DNA from: an uncultured Collinsella sp.
GTDB taxonomy: Bacteria; Actinomycetota; Coriobacteriia; Coriobacteriales; Coriobacteriaceae
DNA: 39,288 bases
Reading direction: 5' to 3'
NCBI GenBank assembly: GCA_902494195.1
Contig: CABUSH010000021.1
Coordinates: forward strand, 1-39,288
Below, piece by piece: positions 35,461 through 39,288 of the stretch (position 1 is its first letter; each line of letters starts with the position of its first letter). Made by a program: the position numbers and the translations under genes. The notes below the pieces were generated by a model. The model was not told the DNA's origin. It did no database searches and saw only the letters and a program-made list of their open reading frames with translations.

Positions 35461-37458
35461 CTACTGCAGGTCCAACTGGTCCAGGTATTCCTTGCCGTGC
35501 TCCGAGATATGGCGCTTGCGGCCCGCCTCGTCGTTGCCCAGCAACAGGTTGAACATGGTTTCCATCTTGGTGACGTCCTCGGGCTCCACCTTGATCAGAC
35601 GACGCGTCTCGGGGTTCATGGTAGTGAGCCACATCATGTCCGGGTCGTTTTCACCAAGACCCTTGGAGCGGTTGATCGAGCACTTTTGGTCGCCGATCTC
35701 TTTGAGGATGCCGTTCTTCTCGAGCTCGGTGTAGGCAAAGTAGGTCTTTTCTCTGCAGTTGATCTCGTAGAGCGGCGACTCGGCGATATACACGTAACCC
35801 TCGTCGATAAGCGTGGGTACCAGGCGGTAGAGCATGGTGAGCACGAGCGTGCGGATGTGGTAACCGTCGACGTCGGCGTCCGTACAGATGATGACCTTGT
35901 TCCAGTTGAGGTTGTCCAGGTCAAAGGCGCCCAGGTTCTTGATGCGCTTGTCCTTGATCTCCACGCCGCAGCCCAGCACGCGCATGAGGTCCATGATGAT
36001 GTCGGACTTAAAGATGCGCGGATAGTCCTCCTTTAGGCAGTTGAGGATTTTGCCGCGGACGGGCATAACACCCTGGAACTCGGCATCGCGCGAGGTGCGA
36101 ATGGCGCCTGCTGCCGAGTCGCCCTCTACGATGTAGATCTCGCGGCGGCTCTTGTCTTTGGAACGGCAGTCGATGAACTTCTGCACGCGGTTGGCCATGT
36201 CGGTCTTCTGCTGCAGGTTGGTCTTGATGCTCTGGCGCGTTTTCTCTGCGTTCTCGCGCGAGCGCTTGTTGATGAGCACCTGCTCCATGATCTTATTGGC
36301 GGCGTCTTTGTTCTCGATCAGGTAGGTCGAGAGGCGCTCCTTAAAGAATGCCGTCATGGCCTGCTGGATAAAGCGGTTATTGATGGCCTTCTTGGTCTGG
36401 TTCTCGTAGGACGTCTGGGTGGAGAAGCAGTTGGTTACCAGCACCAGACAGTCCTGGACGTCCTGCCACTTAATGCCGCTCTCGTTTTTGTTGTATTTGC
36501 CCTGTTGCTTAATGTAGGCATCGATGGCACTGGTCAGAGCGCTACGGGCGGCCTTCTCGGGCGAACCGCCGTTCTCGAGCCACGATGAGTTGTGGTAGTA
36601 CTCCTGCATCATGAAAGTGCGTGAGAAGCACATGCACGCGGTGATCTTGACGTTGTAGTCGGGCAGGTCCTCGCGATCGCGACCGCGACGGTCGGCCTCG
36701 ATAAAGAAGGGCTCGGTGAGGTAGTCGGCACCGACCTTCTCGAGCACATAGTCCTCGATGCCCTTGGGGTAGCAAAAATCCTCTTCGGTAAATTTGCCAT
36801 CGTCGCCCTCGATGCGCAGGCGGAAGGTCACGTTGGCGTTGACCACGGCCTGGCGGCGCATGGTCTCGCGATACCAATCGTAGGGAATGCTGATGGAGGT
36901 AAAGACCTCAAGATCGGGGCGCCACTTGATGGTGGTGCCGGTGCGGTTCTCGTCGCTGGGCTCAATCTCGAGTGCCTTCTTCTTGGCGCCGACAACCTTG
37001 CCCTTCTTAAAGTGCAGGGAGTACTTGTTACCGTCACGCCAGACGGTGACGTCCATGTACTCGGAGGCGTACTGGGTCGCGCACGAGCCTAGGCCGTTGG
37101 TGCCGAGCGAGAAGTCGTAGTCGCCGCCCTGGTTGTTGTTGTACTTGCCGCCGGCGTAGAGCTCGCAAAAGACGAGCTCCCAGTTAAAGCGCTTCTCGGA
37201 AGGGTTCCAGTCGAGCGGGCAGCCACGGCCGTTATCCTCTACCTGAATGGAGCCATCGCGAAAGGCGGTAAGGGTGATAAGTTTGCCGTAGCCCTGGCGT
37301 GCCTCGTCAACGGCGTTGGACAGGATCTCGAAGGCAGCATGCGCGCAGCCATCGAGTCCGTCCGAGCCAAAGATGACGGCGGGGCGTAGACGTACGCGTT
37401 CCTCGTCCTTGAGCTGGCGGATACTGTCGTTACCATAGTTTGCGGTGTTTTTTGCCAT
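35461..37458 (-). CDS. parE: DNA topoisomerase IV subunit B (ParE; GyrB-type)
   Basis: 665 residues from ATG 37458. GHKL ATPase: AAFEILSNAVDEA (Glu44, Asn47), V-E-D-N-G-R-G, GTNGLGSCATQYAS. TOPRIM: Y-I-V-E-G-D-S-A-A-G and C-T-D-A-D-V-D-G-Y-H-I-R. The C-terminal block is INRSKGLGENDPDMMW. It supplies ATP to strand passage by ParC. The longer frame to 37620 has no coding quality before this Met. A minus-strand promoter lies at 37513-37541. Complete and normal in length. Confidence 0.9.
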   Translation of the reverse strand: MAKNTANYGNDSIRQLKDEERVRLRPAVIFGSDGLDGCAHAAFEILSNAVDEARQGYGKLITLTAFRDGSIQVEDNGRGCPLDWNPSEKRFNWELVFCELYAGGKYNNNQGGDYDFSLGTNGLGSCATQYASEYMDVTVWRDGNKYSLHFKKGKVVGAKKKALEIEPSDENRTGTTIKWRPDLEVFTSISIPYDWYRETMRRQAVVNANVTFRLRIEGDDGKFTEEDFCYPKGIEDYVLEKVGADYLTEPFFIEADRRGRDREDLPDYNVKITACMCFSRTFMMQEYYHNSSWLENGGSPEKAARSALTSAIDAYIKQQGKYNKNESGIKWQDVQDCLVLVTNCFSTQTSYENQTKKAINNRFIQQAMTAFFKERLSTYLIENKDAANKIMEQVLINKRSRENAEKTRQSIKTNLQQKTDMANRVQKFIDCRSKDKSRREIYIVEGDSAAGAIRTSRDAEFQGVMPVRGKILNCLKEDYPRIFKSDIIMDLMRVLGCGVEIKDKRIKNLGAFDLDNLNWNKVIICTDADVDGYHIRTLVLTMLYRLVPTLIDEGYVYIAESPLYEINCREKTYFAYTELEKNGILKEIGDQKCSINRSKGLGENDPDMMWLTTMNPETRRLIKVEPEDVTKMETMFNLLLGNDEAGRKRHISEHGKEYLDQLDLQ

Positions 37459-37512
37459 ACTCGCTCTCTCGGTGCTCCTTTGCTGCGTTTTAGTCATATA
37501 GATAGTCAAGGT

Positions 37513-37541
37513 AGCATAGCCCAGCCCATAGGCGATTCCAA
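37513..37541 (-). promoter_or_regulatory. Promoter of parE-parC
   Basis: On the minus strand TTGGAA (37536-37541), a 17-bp spacer and TATGCT (37513-37518). It leaves a leader of about 50 bases before the parE start. Confidence 0.55.
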
Positions 37542-37646
37542 CCAACACGAAATCCATCGAACGCGCGTTCGTTATCGGTATGGAAACTGACGGCTTATCA
37601 AATGATAGAATTGCCGCCACAAATGTTTTTATTAAGGGGGCTCACA

Positions 37647-38207
37647 GTGACCGAGAAAGAGAAGATGGAGCGCGGGGAGTGGCATGATGCCAACTTTGAC
37701 GAGGAGCTTCTGGCAAAACGGGCGAGGGCAGAGGAGCTCTGCTATGACTTCAATATGGGAAAACCCGGAAGCAACGCGCAGCTTGACGCCCTAAAAACCT
37801 TGCTCGATACCGATCTTCCGGCGGGGCTGACGGTCCTTTCGCCTACCTACTTTGACTACGGGGACAAGACAACCTTTGGCGACGGCTGCTTTGTGAACCA
37901 TGGCTGCTACTTTATGGACGGTGGTTCTATTACCTTTGGTGACAACGTGTTTATTGGGCCGTTTTGCGGCTTCTATACCGCTTCGCATCCCCTTGGGGCA
38001 AAAGAGCGCAACTTGGGTCTCGAGAGGGCTCTGCCCATTGTTGTTGGCGATAACTGCTGGTTTGGCGCGAACGTGTCCGTACTCCAGGGGGTTACCATCG
38101 GCAGCGGCTGCGTTATCGCTGCGGGAAGTGTTGTGACGGAAGATCTTCCGGACAACGTGATGGCGGCAGGCGTTCCCGCGGTCGTCAAGAAGACCATCGA
38201 ACAATAA
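37647..38207 (+). CDS. Sugar O-acetyltransferase (maltose/galactoside acetyltransferase type)
   Basis: 186 residues from GTG 37647 (AAGGGGG at 6 bp; upstream in-frame ATGs lack a site). N-terminal Mac domain: EKMERGEWHDANFDEELLAK. Left-handed beta-helix hexapeptides with GDNVFIGPFCGFYTASHPLG (catalytic His in A-S-H-P) and GSGCVIAAGSVVTEDLPDNV. A trimeric cytosolic enzyme that moves acetyl from acetyl-CoA to sugars. It is divergent from parE. Length is normal. Confidence 0.9.
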   Translation: MTEKEKMERGEWHDANFDEELLAKRARAEELCYDFNMGKPGSNAQLDALKTLLDTDLPAGLTVLSPTYFDYGDKTTFGDGCFVNHGCYFMDGGSITFGDNVFIGPFCGFYTASHPLGAKERNLGLERALPIVVGDNCWFGANVSVLQGVTIGSGCVIAAGSVVTEDLPDNVMAAGVPAVVKKTIEQ

Positions 38208-38288
38208 CGGAGCTATTATACGATGGGGCACGCATGGTTCCGGCAAATCCGGTTATTGGCGTGCGCGTTGGCCATGCTGATAAGTCCC

Positions 38289-38329
38289 ACTTACTCGGGT
38301 CCTTCCGACTCGGTTCTGTCCGAGTAAGT
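38289..38329 (+). terminator. Terminator-like hairpin
   Basis: ACTTACTCGG and CCGAGTAAGT, 10-bp perfect stem with a nested ACTCGG-TTCTGT-CCGAGT, followed by TTG. It separates the acetyltransferase from the XRE gene. Confidence 0.55.
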
Positions 38330-38388
38330 TTGAATAGCGAATCGAAGTTGTTATGTCCGCATGGCGATGACGAACATGGTTTTCATAA

Positions 38389-38455
38389 TGACAGATATAG
38401 TTGACATCTTTTGATTTATGCAATATATCTCTGTCATGTTGCAACAGATATCTGT
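38389..38455 (+). promoter_or_regulatory. Promoter and three operator-like sites of the XRE gene
   Basis: -35 TTGACA (38401-38406), 17-bp spacer, -10 TATATC (38424-38429). Three copies of the word GACAGATAT or its complement surround it: TGACAGATAT (38389-38398), ATATCTCTGTCA (38426-38437) and the palindrome ACAGATATCTGT (38444-38455). They cover the start region, so an autoregulating repressor, probably the XRE protein itself, is expected. Confidence 0.65.
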
Positions 38456-38477
38456 CCACATTTACGAAAGGAACTCC

Positions 38478-38708
38478 ATGCCGGGCAAAAAGAACCTACG
38501 CATGAAGGCGGCACGCGCGGCGGCTGGCCTTTCGCAAGCTGACTTAGCCCAAGCCGTGGGCGTTACGCGCCAAACCATCGGCCTTATCGAGGCGGGCGGC
38601 TACAACCCCACGCTCAATCTGTGCGTGGCAATCTGTAAGGCGCTGCGCGTTACGTTGAACGACTTGTTTTGGGAAGACGAAACCGACGCCGACCCTAATG
38701 CTCTTTAG
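38478..38708 (+). CDS. XRE-family transcriptional regulator (small)
   Basis: 76 residues from ATG 38478 (GAAAGGA at 6 bp). Helix-turn-helix: RMKAARAAAGLSQADLAQAV then GVTRQTIGLIEAG, Y-N-P-T-L and a short acidic end, D-L-F-W-E-D-E. This is the compact HTH_3 type often paired with a membrane protein, and the next gene is one. The stop lies 9 bp before that gene. It likely binds the repeated words in its promoter. Confidence 0.88.
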   Translation: MPGKKNLRMKAARAAAGLSQADLAQAVGVTRQTIGLIEAGGYNPTLNLCVAICKALRVTLNDLFWEDETDADPNAL

Positions 38709-38717
38709 GAGTTCACT

Positions 38718-39288
38718 ATGAAATATGAAGATCTGAAAATCGTGCAAAAGTGGCGTGAATATGCCGGCCCAAAGGATGAACGCCTGGAGGTTGAGAACGC
38801 GAAGATCTACAAGATTGGTTTCGTGCTGCTTTCGTTTGGCATGTTGATGATCTTTTTCTACCAGTTTATAGCTCGACAGGTTGCGTGGGTTCACAGCGAC
38901 GCCAGTGAAATGCCGCATGGCTTTGCAACGCCGTTCGAGGCCGCCATGTATTTGTGGCTCGTTCTCGTGATGTTGATTTGCGCAGGACTGCAAACGCGGA
39001 AGGGCTATGTCGATACCAATCGTTTTGGGCAAACCGAGCATCTTCCTGTTGGATATTTCCTGCTTGTCAGCGGTCTTAGCGGCGCCGCGTTCGCGCTTGT
39101 TATTGCCGCAATGCGCTGTATCGCTGAGGCGCAGATCGTACCGCTCGAAAGCGTTTTTTGGTTGGCGAACTTGGCCACGGGCGTGTTCTGCGGCGCGACG
39201 ATTTTCGCGGCCACGTTTGCTGTCCTGTGCGCAACGTTTTTCACGGCGAAAAGACGCCGTGCCAAGCTCGAGGCAGAACTCGACTCCA
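38718..39288 (+). CDS. DUF6773-like membrane protein (partial, runs off window)
   Basis: From ATG 38718 (AGGAG at 6 bp) the frame is open to the window end, 190 codons without stop. It starts MKYEDLKIVQKWREYAGPKD and then has four hydrophobic segments in pairs (IGFVLLSFGMLMIFFYQF, MYLWLVLVMLICAGL, PVGYFLLVSGLSGAAFALV, FCGATIFAATFAVLCATFF) and a basic end. It forms a pair with the XRE gene. The layout matches small membrane proteins found beside such regulators. Function is unknown. Confidence 0.7.
   Translation, partial: MKYEDLKIVQKWREYAGPKDERLEVENAKIYKIGFVLLSFGMLMIFFYQFIARQVAWVHSDASEMPHGFATPFEAAMYLWLVLVMLICAGLQTRKGYVDTNRFGQTEHLPVGYFLLVSGLSGAAFALVIAAMRCIAEAQIVPLESVFWLANLATGVFCGATIFAATFAVLCATFFTAKRRRAKLEAELDS

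Noticed and set aside
33160..36036. 958-codon open frame on the plus strand
   Set aside because: It is antisense to parC and the end of parE, whose motifs and codon use are clear. Long antisense frames are expected in GC-rich genes.
1..39288. CRISPR array, rRNA or intact tRNA
   Set aside because: No regularly spaced direct repeats with unique spacers and no rRNA or complete tRNA sequence were recognised.

Overview
The window looks like chromosome of a gut Coriobacteriia actinobacterium, most likely Collinsella or a close relative. This rests on GC-rich coding regions with strong G/C third positions, strong AGGAGG ribosome sites, a parE-parC pair, a complete mannose-family PTS operon and an LPATG surface protein. 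The genus call is inference; no rRNA or other marker is present.

Layout. (1) 1-3720: tail of an IS3 transposase, a degenerate repeat, then a macrolide-resistance-like pair on the minus strand: an Msr(D)-like ABC-F protein preceded by a Mef-like efflux pump with a promoter, leader peptide and attenuator. (2) 3720-5950: a gene graveyard with two yjdF-type riboswitches whose genes are broken, a C-terminal scrap of an AAA_14/DUF4143 ATPase, an IS3 scrap and a decayed N6-adenine methyltransferase. (3) 5951-8574: two intact AT-richer defence-type genes, a GmrSD-like DUF262/HNH protein and a PF10137-type TIR protein. (4) 9554-17049: a LevR-like PTS regulator followed by IIB, IIC, IID, IIA, a GH172/DUF2961 glycosidase and a ROK fructokinase. 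This reads as a fructose-containing saccharide pathway: PTS import, cytoplasmic cleavage, then phosphorylation of released fructose. (5) 17050-21085: another graveyard with a DegV tail fused to an IS200/IS605 TnpA start, three methyltransferase genes (one broken), a type III toxin (ToxN/CptN-like) and a broken AAA_14 ATPase. (6) 21134-25380: an oxidoreductase cluster (aldo-keto reductase, iron alcohol dehydrogenase, second aldo-keto reductase) with a divergent LysR regulator. (7) 25600-27000: a third yjdF riboswitch with a nearly intact yjdF gene, a MerR tail and another ATPase scrap. (8) 26507-30310: a MerR regulator divergent from a stress/redox operon (RibD-like reductase, cupin, CMD protein, aldo-keto reductase, flavodoxin) with a 19-bp-spacer MerR promoter. 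(9) 30600-33020: LPATG surface protein, an iron-sulfur-flavoprotein-like protein and a broken ATPase with a tandem repeat at its edge. (10) 33175-39288: housekeeping topoisomerase subunits, a sugar acetyltransferase, an XRE regulator and a membrane protein that runs off the window.

The most notable points are the three related yjdF riboswitches (two orphaned), the attenuator-controlled mef/msr(D)-like pair, a LevR-type regulator that has lost the residues expected for sigma-54 activation, and a PTS operon carrying a GH172 enzyme. All family calls come from reading motifs by eye; no database search was run.
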